NCBI GenBank assembly: GCA_030527015.1
Contig: JAUNBR010000006.1
Location: 21,452 to 76,180 of the forward strand
Direction of reading: 5' to 3'
DNA: 54,729 bases
Origin: Planctomycetia bacterium
GTDB lineage: Bacteria; Planctomycetota; Planctomycetia; Pirellulales; Thermoguttaceae
Of this stretch, positions 15,929 through 25,286 are shown one piece after another. The notes under the pieces are model-generated. The model was not told the DNA's origin. It saw only the letters and a list, made by a program, of their open reading frames with translations, and did no database searches. Position 1 is the first letter of the stretch; every line of letters starts with the position of its first letter. A program made the translations under genes and the position numbers.

Positions 15929-17884
15929 ATGGCGGGTACAGAATCGGCGAGCAAGAAAGAAAAAGAGTTTCCTCAAGAAGGGAAAAAGTCTTTACGGGAT
16001 GCCCTGATGTCTTCTTGTGTTATTTTTGATGGGGCCATGGGGACGGAACTTTATCGCCGGCATGTTTTCATGAATCGGTGTTTTGATGAACTGAACCTTT
16101 CGAATCCCGCTTTAATTCAGGATATTCACACGAAATATCTGGAAGCGCGGGCAGAAGTGCTGACGACGAATACTTTCGGTGCGAATCCTTTAGCGCTGGA
16201 AAAATATGGATTACTGGAGAAAACAGAAGAAATTAATGAAGCGGGAGTAAAACTGGCGCAAAATGCCATTACGGAATTTTGTAAGCGTCCTGGGAATGAG
16301 GATAAGCAGTTTTGGATCGCAGGAGGAATCGGACCTGTGGGATCTGATCTCGGCGGGGCATTATCAAAAGACGCGATCATTAACGCGATTTTACGTCAGA
16401 GCAGAAGTTTATGGCAGGCGGGCGTGGACTTCATTATGTTTGAGTCGCAGCGGAGTATTCGGGCGATCGAATACTGTATTAAAGCGATAAAAAAATTACG
16501 GGATGAGCAGGGCAGTGAAATTCCATTTATGGTTTTAGTTTCGCTGGATCTGAATAAAGAAACCATGGCTGGAGAATCATTCTCTCGGGTGATCACGCAT
16601 TTCCAGCAGCCACGATTTCGGGACAAGATGCCGGTACCTTTCTCATGGGGTCTGAGCTGTGGAGTGGGGCCTGATGGAATGCTGGAATCTGTGGAGCAGG
16701 CACTGGCGGTGCTGGATCCGAGTATTCCGCTGGTGGTGCAGCCGAATGCCGGGATGCCGAAAATGGTGGAGAATCGGAATATTTATTTGACCTCACCAGA
16801 ATACTTCACGACATACGCGATTCGGTATGTAAATCTCGGCGCGCGTGGAGTGGGCGGCTGCTGCGGAATTCATGCGGAGCATATTCAGGAAATGGCGAAA
16901 GCTGTAAAACCTCTGGTTTCCGCCAGGACGAAGAGAGTGGATTTAAAGCCGACGAAAGAGGAGGTAAAATGTTTACCGGAAACACCGCTGGATGAACGTT
17001 CTCGTTTTGCGTGGCGGCTTACGCAGAAGCGGTGGGTGACGAGTGTCGAGCTGACGCCTCCTCGTGGATATGATTTAGGCCCGACGATCGAACGCTGTAA
17101 ACGTCTGCATCGGCACGGAATCGACTGCGTAAATATTCCGGACGGGCCGCGCGCCAGCAGTCGAATTTCTTCGCTGATAACGGCTGACCGGATTCAGAAA
17201 GAAGCGCTGATCGAGGTAATTCTCCATGTCTGCTGCCGGGATAAAAATTTAATTGGCCTTCAGGCGGATATGTTGGCTTCCGCGGCATGTGATATTCGGA
17301 ATTTACTTTATGTTACCGGGGATCCTCCCAAAGTGGGAGAGTATCCGGATGTTTCGGGCGTTTTTGACACGGATTCCGTCGGCGCGGTCATGATTCAGAA
17401 GCGTCTGAATCAGGGAATCGACATGGGTGGGCAGAGTATTCACTCGGTGACGAATGCCGTGATCGGAGTCGGGCTGGATCCGACGGCTCTGGATATGGAA
17501 AGAGAAGTGGATCGGTTTTTCAAAAAAGTGGAAGCGGGGGCAAATTTTGCGATTACGCAGCCGGTTTTTGATACAGACGCTCTGCTGAAAATTTTAGATC
17601 GTGTGCGAGTATGTAATGTACCCATTTTGGCTGGAATCTGGCCTCTGGCGAGTTTTCGGAATGCCTCATTTTTGCAGAATGAAGTACCGGGAGTGGAAAT
17701 TCCTCATGAAATTATGCGTCGGATGGAGCTGGCGGAAACGAAAGAAGCTCAGTTGGCGGAGGGCGTAAAAATTGCATGTGAATCGATCGAAGTAATCCGA
17801 AAGGATGTCGCGGGAATTCAGGTCAGTGCGCCTTTTGGAAATGTGGATGCGGTACTAAAAGTACTGGATGGATACCGAGATTAA
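15929..17884 (+). CDS. Bifunctional homocysteine S-methyltransferase / 5,10-methylenetetrahydrofolate reductase
   Basis: 651 aa with two domains, as in the YitJ type of fusion. Residues ~25-345 are the homocysteine S-methyltransferase: FDGAMGTELYRRH at the start, LTTNTFGANPLALEKYG, and the zinc-ligand motif GVGGCCGIHAEHI with an earlier Cys in WGLSCGVGPDG. Residues ~370-650 are the MetF-type reductase: SVELTPPRGYDL, LLYVTGDPPKVGEYP (flavin region) and NFAITQPVFDTDAL. It would produce methyl-THF and pass a methyl group to homocysteine for methionine. GAAGGA precedes ATG 15929. It neighbours argJ on the same strand, ~200 bp apart, and fhs, another folate enzyme, lies beyond on the opposite strand. 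Confidence 0.92.
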   Translation: MAGTESASKKEKEFPQEGKKSLRDALMSSCVIFDGAMGTELYRRHVFMNRCFDELNLSNPALIQDIHTKYLEARAEVLTTNTFGANPLALEKYGLLEKTEEINEAGVKLAQNAITEFCKRPGNEDKQFWIAGGIGPVGSDLGGALSKDAIINAILRQSRSLWQAGVDFIMFESQRSIRAIEYCIKAIKKLRDEQGSEIPFMVLVSLDLNKETMAGESFSRVITHFQQPRFRDKMPVPFSWGLSCGVGPDGMLESVEQALAVLDPSIPLVVQPNAGMPKMVENRNIYLTSPEYFTTYAIRYVNLGARGVGGCCGIHAEHIQEMAKAVKPLVSARTKRVDLKPTKEEVKCLPETPLDERSRFAWRLTQKRWVTSVELTPPRGYDLGPTIERCKRLHRHGIDCVNIPDGPRASSRISSLITADRIQKEALIEVILHVCCRDKNLIGLQADMLASAACDIRNLLYVTGDPPKVGEYPDVSGVFDTDSVGAVMIQKRLNQGIDMGGQSIHSVTNAVIGVGLDPTALDMEREVDRFFKKVEAGANFAITQPVFDTDALLKILDRVRVCNVPILAGIWPLASFRNASFLQNEVPGVEIPHEIMRRMELAETKEAQLAEGVKIACESIEVIRKDVAGIQVSAPFGNVDAVLKVLDGYRD

Positions 17885-17944
17885 ATATATGGATGTGCTG
17901 TGAATTTTTGCACTCTATTTTTTGATTCACAGATTTTTTGATAC

Positions 17945-17998
17945 GGAGAAATACCTGCAGGCAGATTCACGCGAAATGAAAATTTAGGTGGAACCAGT
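17945..17998 (-). repeat. MITE end fragment
   Basis: Ends AAATTTAGGTGGAACCAGTG with part of the hairpin (ACCTGCAGGCAG) before it. It lies between the methyltransferase gene and argJ and supplies a false GTG start for argJ at 17988. Confidence 0.6.
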
Positions 17999-18083
17999 GA
18001 ATGCAGGAGAGAAAATACTGAGTGGTAAAGAAAATGAGTGTACTGGACATAAAAGAATGACGGGTATCGAGAGAGAAGGTTTT

Positions 18084-19304
18084 ATGATGACATGTTTCAT
18101 TCCTAAAAAATATAAGTTTTCTGCCGTTCACGCCGGGATAAAGCAGGATAAAACACGAGAAGATTTAGCTCTGATTGTTTCCGAGGTTCCTGCGACTGCC
18201 GCGGGAGTTTACACACGGAATATCGTGTGTGCGGCACCGGTGGTGGTGGATCGTCAGCGTACGCCAGCGTCTGAGATTCGGGCGGTGGTAATAAACTCTG
18301 GAAACGCGAATGCCTGTACGGGAGAACGTGGGATTCAGGATGCTCGAAATATGGCGAAATTTGCAGCAGAGCAGATCGGCGCGGAGGAAACGTCCACTCT
18401 GGTCATGTCGACGGGAATTATTGGGCATTTCTTACCCATGGAGAATGTGCAGGCGGGAATTTTGAAGGCCCTATCCATTTTATCTCCGACGCAGGAGGGA
18501 ATGGAATCGGTCGCGCGTGGTATGATGACGACAGACACGGTAATGAAACTGTTTACCGCGGAGGTAATGGTGGAAGGCGTGCCAGTTCGTATCGCGGTAA
18601 TGGGAAAAGGGGCAGGGATGATCGCGCCGAATATGGGCACTTTTCTGGGAGTGATCGCCACGGATGCTTTTCTTTCTGCTGGATCTGCCCAAAAACTGCT
18701 GCAAAAAGTGGCGGATCAGACGATAAACTGCGTAACGGTGGATGGGCATGTCAGTACGAATGATACGTTTCTTATGCTGGCGAATGGCGCGGCATTTTCA
18801 GAAGAGAAAGGTTCGGAATTCGCAGAGATTCCAGACGCGGCAGATTCTCCTGAGTTTTGTGCGGAGCTTTTACGGCTGTGCACGCAGCTTGCCCGAGAAA
18901 TGGCGAATGACGGGGAAGGGGCTTCCCATATGATAACGATTCACGTGCGTGGTTTAAAGAGTGATGCGGACGCGAAAAAAATCGCGCGAGCGGTGGCAGA
19001 CAGTCCTCTGGTAAAATGCGCATGCACGGGAAATGATCCGAACTGGGGGAGAATCGTATCTGCGGCCGGTTATGCGGGAATTCCTTTTGACGCGCAGAAA
19101 GTATCTTTGCGTGTAAATGATTTTCTTCTTTTCGAAAAAGGAAGTCCTGCGAAATTTGATGCGCCCGCCGTTTCTGCATCCATGAAAGAAAATCGTGAAA
19201 TATGTGTGGAACTTTTCTTTGAGGAAGGTTCTGGAAATGCATGCGTGTGGACATCTGATTTAACTGTGGATTATGTGCATATTAATGCGGATTACCATAC
19301 GTGA
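18084..19304 (+). CDS. argJ: Glutamate N-acetyltransferase / amino-acid acetyltransferase
   Basis: 406 aa from ATG 18084, placed by AGAAGG just upstream; a GTG at 17988 would add a tail encoded by a MITE fragment. ArgJ moves acetyl from N-acetylornithine to glutamate in the cyclic arginine pathway. The self-cleavage site that frees the nucleophilic Thr is RGMMTTDTVMKLF. Other family stretches are VVINSGNANACTGERG, VMGKGAGMIAPNMGTFLG and CTGNDPNWGRIVSAAGYAG, and the C-terminus YVHINADYHT matches the usual ArgJ ending. No other arg gene is nearby. A shared terminator with fhs lies at 19588. Confidence 0.93.
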   Translation: MMTCFIPKKYKFSAVHAGIKQDKTREDLALIVSEVPATAAGVYTRNIVCAAPVVVDRQRTPASEIRAVVINSGNANACTGERGIQDARNMAKFAAEQIGAEETSTLVMSTGIIGHFLPMENVQAGILKALSILSPTQEGMESVARGMMTTDTVMKLFTAEVMVEGVPVRIAVMGKGAGMIAPNMGTFLGVIATDAFLSAGSAQKLLQKVADQTINCVTVDGHVSTNDTFLMLANGAAFSEEKGSEFAEIPDAADSPEFCAELLRLCTQLAREMANDGEGASHMITIHVRGLKSDADAKKIARAVADSPLVKCACTGNDPNWGRIVSAAGYAGIPFDAQKVSLRVNDFLLFEKGSPAKFDAPAVSASMKENREICVELFFEEGSGNACVWTSDLTVDYVHINADYHT

Positions 19305-19396
19305 AAATCATCATGCCAGAGGTGTAAAAGTTTTCACTTTTCCACCGTTTCACTTTACGCAAAACGTTATTTTGGGCTTCAGAAAAGCTAAATTTA

Positions 19397-19526
19397 TATA
19401 CTCTGATTTTAATTATATACTCTGGTTCCACTTTTTAAATTCCGTTTTGTGCGGCTCTCGAAGCAGGTATTTTCAGCGAAGCAAAAATGCTGAGAAAACG
19501 GAAATTTATAGTGTGCCTCAGATATA
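19397..19526 (+). repeat. MITE: solo left end (19397-19412) then full copy (19416-19526)
   Basis: The solo end reads TATACTCTGATTTTAAT and is followed at once by a complete copy from TATACTCTGGTTCCACTTTT to CCTCAGATATA, a possible insertion of one element into the end of another. Confidence 0.8.
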
Positions 19527-19587
19527 ACGTGAAATCTCTGGTATATTCGGAAAATCTGAAAACGAAGAATTTTTATAAAAGATAAGA

Positions 19588-19616
19588 AATAGGGGGAAGA
19601 TAATATTCCCCCTTAT
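19588..19616. terminator. Bidirectional terminator between argJ and fhs
   Basis: AGGGGGAA (19591-19598) pairs with TTCCCCCT (19606-19613), with AT-rich sequence on both sides. It sits between two convergent genes. Confidence 0.6.
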
Positions 19617-19654
19617 TTTCATTTTTCTGGTATTTTGTTTTGCGGATCTCTGAG

Positions 19655-19838
19655 CCACATTAAGTTTTTGTTTCGTACGTTCATGAAAGCAGATTTTCCT
19701 CACGACTTGTCGTGGACAAGAAAATAAAATGCCTGCTGGCCTGTCGGTGACAGTGGAAGCGGAAATGATCGTATGTCGCGGTAAATATATGCAGACAGAA
19801 CGCAGTGAAACCTGAAATTTAAGGTGAACGCGGTATAA
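19655..19838. repeat. Decayed MITE remnants next to fhs
   Basis: Recognisable parts are GCCTGCTGGCCTGTCGGTGA with GGAAGCGGAAAT (plus right half) and AAATTTAAGGTGAACGCGG then TATA at 19835-19838 (minus end). Exact borders are unclear. Confidence 0.5.
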
Positions 19839-19846
19839 AGGGAAGG

Positions 19847-21523
19847 TTAAAATAAACCCATAATATTTCCGTCTGGGGAAATGTCAATTTTTTCTGCAGA
19901 GGGAATTTTAGGAAGGCCAGGCATGGTCATAATGTCTCCAAGATACACCACGACGAAACCTGCACCGGCACTTACTTTTACGTCCCGTACGGGAATGTTA
20001 AAGTTTTGTGGCCGGGCACGCAGCTGGGGATCCGCTGAAAGGGAATACTGGGTTTTGGCCATACAGATCGGAAAATCTCCGAAACCTTTTTCCTGCAGCT
20101 GCTGAAATTTATTTTGAGTGACACGATCTGCCTGAATTTCTGTGGCACCGTAAATTTCCTGGCTAATAACGCGCACTTTATCCCACAGAGAATAAGAGTC
20201 GGGGTACAGAAAAGAAAAATTGGTCGGCGTATTTTCCACCACATCCACCACGACGCGCGCCAGCTCTTCTGCGCCAGCGGAACCATTTTGATGATGAGTG
20301 GCCTGCACGACGCGGACTCCAAGAGACGCACATTTTTCTGTTACCATCTGTAATTCTTGTTTTGAATCCGTCTGAAAAACATTTAACGCGACGACTGCTG
20401 GCAGGCCGAAACGGTGAATATTTTCGAGATGCTTTTTCAGATTTTCGATTCCCTTTTCCAGCGCGGAAGTGTCCGGCTGGTGAAGATCTGCCAGCGCCAT
20501 TCCACCGTGATATTTTAGAGCACGGATCGTCGCCACGAGAACGACTGCGTCTGGATGAACTCCCATTTTTCGGCATTTTATATCTAAGAATTTTTCTGCG
20601 CCCAGGTCTGCTCCGAAACCAGCTTCGGTAACGGTATATTCTGCTATTTTCAGGCCGAGTTTTGTCGCGATTAAACTGTTACATCCATGGGCGATATTTG
20701 CGAAAGGTCCTCCATGAATTAAGGCAGGTGTGTTTTCCAGAGTCTGCACCAGGTTCGGCTGCAGCGCATCTTTCAGTAAAACCGTCATGGCACCATTCGC
20801 GTTTATGTCCGCAGCGGTAACATATTCTTTCTGCGTGTTTCGCCCAACAATAATTTTTCCCAGCCTCTGTTTAAGATCCATCAGATTTTCTGACAGACAG
20901 AAAATGGCCATTACTTCACTGGCGACTGTAATGTCAAAAGTACTTTCCCGCGGAATACCGTTCGCGGTTCCTCCCAGTCCGATGACGATTTTTCGTAAGG
21001 TACGGTCATTCATGTCGAGTACTCTTCCCCACGTAATGAGCCGCGGATCGAGATTCATCCGATTTCCGTGATGAATATGATTATCCACCATGGCCGACAG
21101 AAGATTATGGGCAGCACTAATCGCATGAAAGTCACCCGTAAAATGAAGATTTATATCTTCCATGGGAACGACCTGAGAATAACCGCCACCGGCGGCTCCA
21201 CCTTTTATGCCAAAACATGGCCCCATGGACGGTTCACGCAGGCAGACGACCGATTTCTTGCCAATTTTCCGTAAAGCATCCGTTAAACCGATACATGTGG
21301 TGGTTTTCCCCTCCCCAGCAGGAGTCGGGGTGATGGCCGTAACCAAAATGAGTTTTCCGTTCGGACGTTCCTGAATCGACTGGCAGTAATCAAGAGAAAT
21401 TTTACTCTTCCAGTGACCATATGGAATAATGGCATCAGAAGGAATATTTAATTCTGCTGCGACTTCCTTCACCGGTAACATTTTTGCCTGACGAGCGATT
21501 TCGATATCCTGGAGCATAATCAT
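19847..21523 (-). CDS. fhs: Formate--tetrahydrofolate ligase
   Basis: 558 aa, the standard length. It makes 10-formyl-THF from formate, THF and ATP in one-carbon metabolism. The P-loop-like motif is [40 protein letters not shown] follows, then GEGK-type family stretches such as [19 protein letters not shown] and [19 protein letters not shown]. The N-terminus begins [14 protein letters not shown]; two ATGs (21523, 21517) are possible and no strong Shine-Dalgarno decides. With the methyltransferase/MTHFR fusion it covers two ends of the folate one-carbon path. Fhs in a fermenter may run in either direction. Confidence 0.95.
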   Translation of the reverse strand: MIMLQDIEIARQAKMLPVKEVAAELNIPSDAIIPYGHWKSKISLDYCQSIQERPNGKLILVTAITPTPAGEGKTTTCIGLTDALRKIGKKSVVCLREPSMGPCFGIKGGAAGGGYSQVVPMEDINLHFTGDFHAISAAHNLLSAMVDNHIHHGNRMNLDPRLITWGRVLDMNDRTLRKIVIGLGGTANGIPRESTFDITVASEVMAIFCLSENLMDLKQRLGKIIVGRNTQKEYVTAADINANGAMTVLLKDALQPNLVQTLENTPALIHGGPFANIAHGCNSLIATKLGLKIAEYTVTEAGFGADLGAEKFLDIKCRKMGVHPDAVVLVATIRALKYHGGMALADLHQPDTSALEKGIENLKKHLENIHRFGLPAVVALNVFQTDSKQELQMVTEKCASLGVRVVQATHHQNGSAGAEELARVVVDVVENTPTNFSFLYPDSYSLWDKVRVISQEIYGATEIQADRVTQNKFQQLQEKGFGDFPICMAKTQYSLSADPQLRARPQNFNIPVRDVKVSAGAGFVVVYLGDIMTMPGLPKIPSAEKIDISPDGNIMGLF

Positions 21524-21568
21524 TTAAAATTTGGTAAAAAGAAAATGAAAATAAAAAACGAGAAAATA

Positions 21569-21674
21569 TATACCCGAGGAACTATAAATTTCCGCTTCCT
21601 CGACATTTTTGCTTCGCTGAAAATGCCTGCGTTAAAAGCCATACAAAACGGAAATTTAAACGAGAACCAGTATA
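21569..21674 (-). repeat. MITE copy (~106 bp)
   Basis: TATACCCGAGGAACTATAAA to GAGAACCAGTATA, hairpin intact. It lies in the upstream region of fhs. Confidence 0.9.
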
Positions 21675-21718
21675 AATAAATATTCTCATTTACGTTAAAA
21701 TTATTGGTTCCACAAAAA

Positions 21719-21821
21719 TTTATTCCCGATACACTATAAATTCAGTTTTCCTGGCACTTCATGAAAGCATGAAATATCTGCTTCCATATGACCGCATGAT
21801 ATGAAAATAAAATATGGAACC
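21719..21821 (-). repeat. Degenerate MITE
   Basis: TTATTCCCGATACACTATAA is clear; the hairpin and far end (ATGGAACCTGTGC) are decayed. Confidence 0.55.
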
Positions 21822-22299
21822 TGTGCATCAGTTTTATGATAATTGCTAAAAAAAGTTTTGTCAAGAAGTGGGGAAACGTTTCGAAATAAAATATTCATGG
21901 TGAGAAATTATTTAAAACGAGTATATTCACAAATTTATGTACTAAATAATTTAAGTTTAAATTTCCACTTTTTGTACTGTTACAAAAGCTGATTTTTTGA
22001 AGATTCCGGAAGCGTAAACCCGTAAAGAAATTTCATGGTTTATCTAATTGTGCGAATTTCCATTTTAGTGTTATTTTGTACAAAATACATTCATATGAGC
22101 AGACTCTGATGAAATTTAAAACGAAAACACGATATATAATTTGTACAAATTTATAAAACATATTTTTTTTGAAAATCTTTACACCGCACTACTTTTCTGT
22201 TATTTACTCAGAGAGTACAATCTATAATATATATATGGTGTTATAATAGATTTTATTTCTTCAGTATTCTCTCTACTTAAAATATATTAAAGGAAGTTT
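21822..22299. other. AT-rich gap, no gene seen
   Basis: No coding signature. A few short pieces resemble MITE halves (AATTTAAGTTTAAATTTCC at about 21950 and AAATTTAAAACGAAAACACG at about 22111), too decayed to define. Confidence 0.4.
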
Positions 22300-22406
22300 T
22301 ATACCTGAGGCACGATAAAATTCCCACTTCCCCGGCATTTTTGTTTCGCTAAAAATGCATGTGTAAAAAGCCGCACAAAACGGAAATTTAAACGAGAAAC
22401 AGATAT
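22300..22406 (-). repeat. MITE copy
   Basis: TATACCTGAGGCACGATAAA through the hairpin to GAGAAACAGATA; it lies about 95 bp upstream of the ROK gene. Confidence 0.8.
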
Positions 22407-22498
22407 TATATCGGATATAAAATTCAAAAATACAAAATCCCTGGAAGAAATATCTGTTTAGAATGACGAAAAGATAAAGAATTGAGGTTATCTGAGAC

Positions 22499-24079
22499 AT
22501 GAATGGAGAACAAAATTTGCCACAAGAAAAAAATGAAGACGTAATTCATGAAGTAAATGAACCTCTGTATGTAGGAATAGACGTGGGGGGGACGAAAATC
22601 CAGTCATGTCTTATCGGGGCGTCTGGCCGAGTATTTTCGCGCTGGAAGGGAGTGACTCCCCGAGGATGTCCACCGGAGGAAACGGTAAATGAAATCGAGC
22701 GTTCTGTTTATTATCTTTTGGAAAAGGAGAGCATCTCGCTGGATCAGTTATTGGCGGTGGGAATCGCCATACCGGGAGTGGTGGAAACAGAAACGGGAAA
22801 TATAATTGTTACGCCGAATATGAATCTGTCAGGAGTTAAACTGGGAGAGATTCTTCAGGAACGTTTTCATATTCCGGTGGCAGTCGGAAATGATGGAAAT
22901 CTGGGAACGCTGGGAGAAGCGTGGCTCGGATCGGGGCGGAATGCGAAAAGTGTAGTCGGTATTTTTGTGGGGACGGGTGTAGGCAGCGGAATCGTCGTGA
23001 ATGGAAATTTATGGACTGGAGCTGCTCATGCTGCGGGAGAAATCGGACATATGGTAGTGCAGGTTCCTGTGGAATCTTGGAAAACGCGGATCCCCATTTA
23101 TACAAAAAAAACGGGGAATAAATCCTCGGAAAAAATATCCGGAAAGTCAGAATTATCGAAGAAACCTGCACAGGCGCGGCTTCAGGTGATGGAAGATAAT
23201 TCGGGACATTCACTGTATGCCGCCACGGGGCCTTTTGGGCCGGAAATTCCGGTGGCGTGTGGATGTGGAAATTATGGCTGTCTGGAATCTTTGGCCAGTC
23301 GGACGGCGATTGAGCGCGAAATTCGTCTTGCGCTGGCACATGGTGCGGAATCCATTATTACAGAACTGACGGGCGGAGACATGTCTCTTATTCGGTCTGG
23401 GGTGCTGAGTAAAGCATTAAAACGTGGTGACGCGGTGGTTTCGGCGATCGTTCATTATAATGCGGAAGTGCTGGCGTATGCGTGTCTGACGATTCGGCAT
23501 TTTTTTGACCCAGAAGTAATTATTCTTGGTGGTGGAGTAATGGAAGCGTGTCATCATTTTATTATGCCGGTAATTGAAAAAATTATGGAAAATGATAAAC
23601 TTCCAGCAGCTGCCAGTTCGCGGCGAATTCTGCTTTCTTCACTGGGTGATGATGCGGTGGCGCTGGGGGCGGTGGCGCTGGCACAAATTGTTTTGGGAAG
23701 AGGCCCTTTTAGTGCGGAAAAATATGTTTTTCCGGAATATCCACGGATTTCTCAAAATGAACAAAATGAAATATGTGTGAATGATGTGGTGTTTCGGAAT
23801 GATTTTTACATCATGGCGAATGGAAAAATCTGTTCTCGCGGAAAGTTACCTAAAAAGGATCCGCATGGATTTCGCCGAAAAGATATCGAATTCGTGTGTG
23901 AGGGGCCGGTGCAGTTACTGGTGCTGGCGACAGATCAGGCAGCGGAGGTTTCGCTTTCAAAAAAGAGTATCGAGTTTTTAGTCAGACGAGGAATCGAGTT
24001 TCGCATTTTGCCCGTGGAGGAGGCCATTTCGTGTTTTAATACGGCGGAGGTTCATCGTGCGGCCGTTTTTCATCTTTAA
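22499..24079 (+). CDS. ROK-family sugar kinase fused to a C-terminal Mth938-like domain
   Basis: 526 aa, far longer than the ~310 of ordinary ROK kinases. Residues ~23-400 are ROK: VGIDVGGTKIQSCLIG (phosphate binding), NDGNLGTLGEAWLGSGR (catalytic Asp region), FVGTGVGSGIVVNG, EIGHMVV and the zinc motif CGCGNYGCLES. A ~65-residue insert, Lys/Ser-rich, separates the zinc His from CGCG (about residues 190-250). After the ROK end, residues ~415-526 read GPVQLLVLATDQAAEVSLS and FLVRRGIEFRILPVEEAIS then FNTAEVHRAAVFHL, which fits the Mth938/DUF498 fold. The substrate is probably a hexose such as glucose. TTGAGG lies 14 nt before the ATG. Gene stands alone between MITEs. Confidence 0.85.
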   Translation: MNGEQNLPQEKNEDVIHEVNEPLYVGIDVGGTKIQSCLIGASGRVFSRWKGVTPRGCPPEETVNEIERSVYYLLEKESISLDQLLAVGIAIPGVVETETGNIIVTPNMNLSGVKLGEILQERFHIPVAVGNDGNLGTLGEAWLGSGRNAKSVVGIFVGTGVGSGIVVNGNLWTGAAHAAGEIGHMVVQVPVESWKTRIPIYTKKTGNKSSEKISGKSELSKKPAQARLQVMEDNSGHSLYAATGPFGPEIPVACGCGNYGCLESLASRTAIEREIRLALAHGAESIITELTGGDMSLIRSGVLSKALKRGDAVVSAIVHYNAEVLAYACLTIRHFFDPEVIILGGGVMEACHHFIMPVIEKIMENDKLPAAASSRRILLSSLGDDAVALGAVALAQIVLGRGPFSAEKYVFPEYPRISQNEQNEICVNDVVFRNDFYIMANGKICSRGKLPKKDPHGFRRKDIEFVCEGPVQLLVLATDQAAEVSLSKKSIEFLVRRGIEFRILPVEEAISCFNTAEVHRAAVFHL

Positions 24080-24170
24080 CTTATACTGGATTTACGTTTA
24101 ACCTCCGGTGTACGAGGAAATTTTCCTTCCTGTTTTTCGTGAGGTATGATACATATTTATAAACACAGAT

Positions 24171-24283
24171 GTATTACTGGCTCCACATTAAATATAATTT
24201 TCTGCTGCTACAAAAAACAGGTATTTTCATTCCAGCCTGCTCTGTCAGCAGGAAGTGAACGTGCCCGAAAAAGCAAAAATTAT
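24171..24283 (+). repeat. Degenerate MITE, first of three in a row
   Basis: Left end GTATTACTGGCTCCACATTA, extra stem region CAGCCTGCTCTGTCAGCAGG, no clear right end before the next copy starts at 24281. Confidence 0.6.
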
Positions 24284-24409
24284 ACTGGCGTTACTTTAAA
24301 TTTCCATTTTGAACGGCTCTGAACGCAGGCATTTTCAGCGAAAGCAAAAATACTGAGCTGACTGTCGGCGGTCAAGAAAATCGGAAAGTTATAATGCATC
24401 GGGAATATA
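24281..24409 (+). repeat. MITE copy, extended variant, tandem copy 1
   Basis: TATACTGGCGTTACTTTAAA, hairpin, stem GACTGTCGGCGGTC, right end CATCGGGAATATA. Confidence 0.85.
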
Positions 24410-24532
24410 CTGGTTCTCGTGTAAATTTCCATTTTGAACGGCTCTGAACGCAGGCATTTTCAGTGAAAGCAAAAATACTGAGCAGACTGTCGGTGGTCAG
24501 GAAAATCGGAAAGTTATAGTGCATCGGGAAAA
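24406..24532 (+). repeat. MITE copy, extended variant, tandem copy 2
   Basis: Shares the TATA at 24406-24409 with copy 1 and is almost identical to it in the internal ~100 bp; only the left end differs clearly (GGTTCTCGTGTAAA). It ends about 45 bp before the ribosome site of the next gene. Confidence 0.85.
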
Positions 24533-24587
24533 TCGATTTTTATGTTAAAACAGATTTTAAAAAATAAGATTATATATGGAGGAAAAA

Positions 24588-25286
24588 ATGTTTCAGGATG
24601 GAGATAACGGCGCGATTATTCAGCGAGATAAACAGACGTATGCGGTGGCTCCCCATGTGCCGTGTGGCGTGGTAACGCCGGAAATTTTACGTAAGCTGGC
24701 GGACGTGGCGGAGAAGTACCATGTTCAGGCGATGAAAATTACCAGCGCGGCAAGAATTGCGCTCGTGGGCGTGACGGAAGAGGAGGTTCCTGCCATATGG
24801 ACGGATCTGGGAATGGATCCTGGTGCGGCGGTGGGGATATGTGTCCGAAGTGTGAAGGCGTGTCCGGGTACCACATTTTGTAAGCGTGGTCAGCAGGACA
24901 GTCTGGCGGTGGGAATGGAGCTGGATCGGCGTTATCACGGAATGGAAATGCCAGGGAAAATTAAAATGGGCGTAAGTGGCTGTCCGAATCAGTGTGCGGA
25001 AAATGCGATTAAAGACATAAGCCTTATGGGAACGGCGAAAGGCTGGCGTCTGATGGTGGGTGGAAATGGTGGCGCGGTTCCCCGACTGGCGCAGACGGTG
25101 TGTGATAATCTTTCGACAGAAGAGGCTTATGAATATATCGAAAAAGTTTTGGCGTATTATCGTGAATTTCATCAGGCAAAAGAGCGTATCGGACGTACGG
25201 TGGAGAGAAATGGTCTGGATCACCTGAAACGGTATTTAGGGGTATTACCACCGGAAAATGTTTCTGAAAATTCTGAAGTATCATGA
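24588..25286 (+). CDS. Sirohaem/4Fe-4S nitrite-sulfite reductase-like protein (single half-domain)
   Basis: 232 aa from ATG 24588, set by GGAGG at 24578-24582; an ATG at 24576 overlaps that site and is rejected. One ferredoxin-like half domain (residues ~15-70, YAVAPHVPCGVVTPEILRKL) is followed by one 4Fe-4S/sirohaem domain with the ligands CPGTTFC (C-x5-C) and GCPNQC (C-x3-C). Full assimilatory reductases have two of each half, so this is a short, single-unit form as in small NirD/SiR-like anaerobic proteins. The function (sulfite, nitrite or another acceptor) is unknown. The next gene starts within its stop codon region (4-bp overlap, ATGA), so the two are translationally coupled. Confidence 0.8.
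   Translation: MFQDGDNGAIIQRDKQTYAVAPHVPCGVVTPEILRKLADVAEKYHVQAMKITSAARIALVGVTEEEVPAIWTDLGMDPGAAVGICVRSVKACPGTTFCKRGQQDSLAVGMELDRRYHGMEMPGKIKMGVSGCPNQCAENAIKDISLMGTAKGWRLMVGGNGGAVPRLAQTVCDNLSTEEAYEYIEKVLAYYREFHQAKERIGRTVERNGLDHLKRYLGVLPPENVSENSEVS

Noticed and set aside
24171..24532. Regularly repeated units as a CRISPR array
   Set aside because: Whole 125-bp units repeat head to tail with no unique spacers between short repeats, and no cas gene is in the window.
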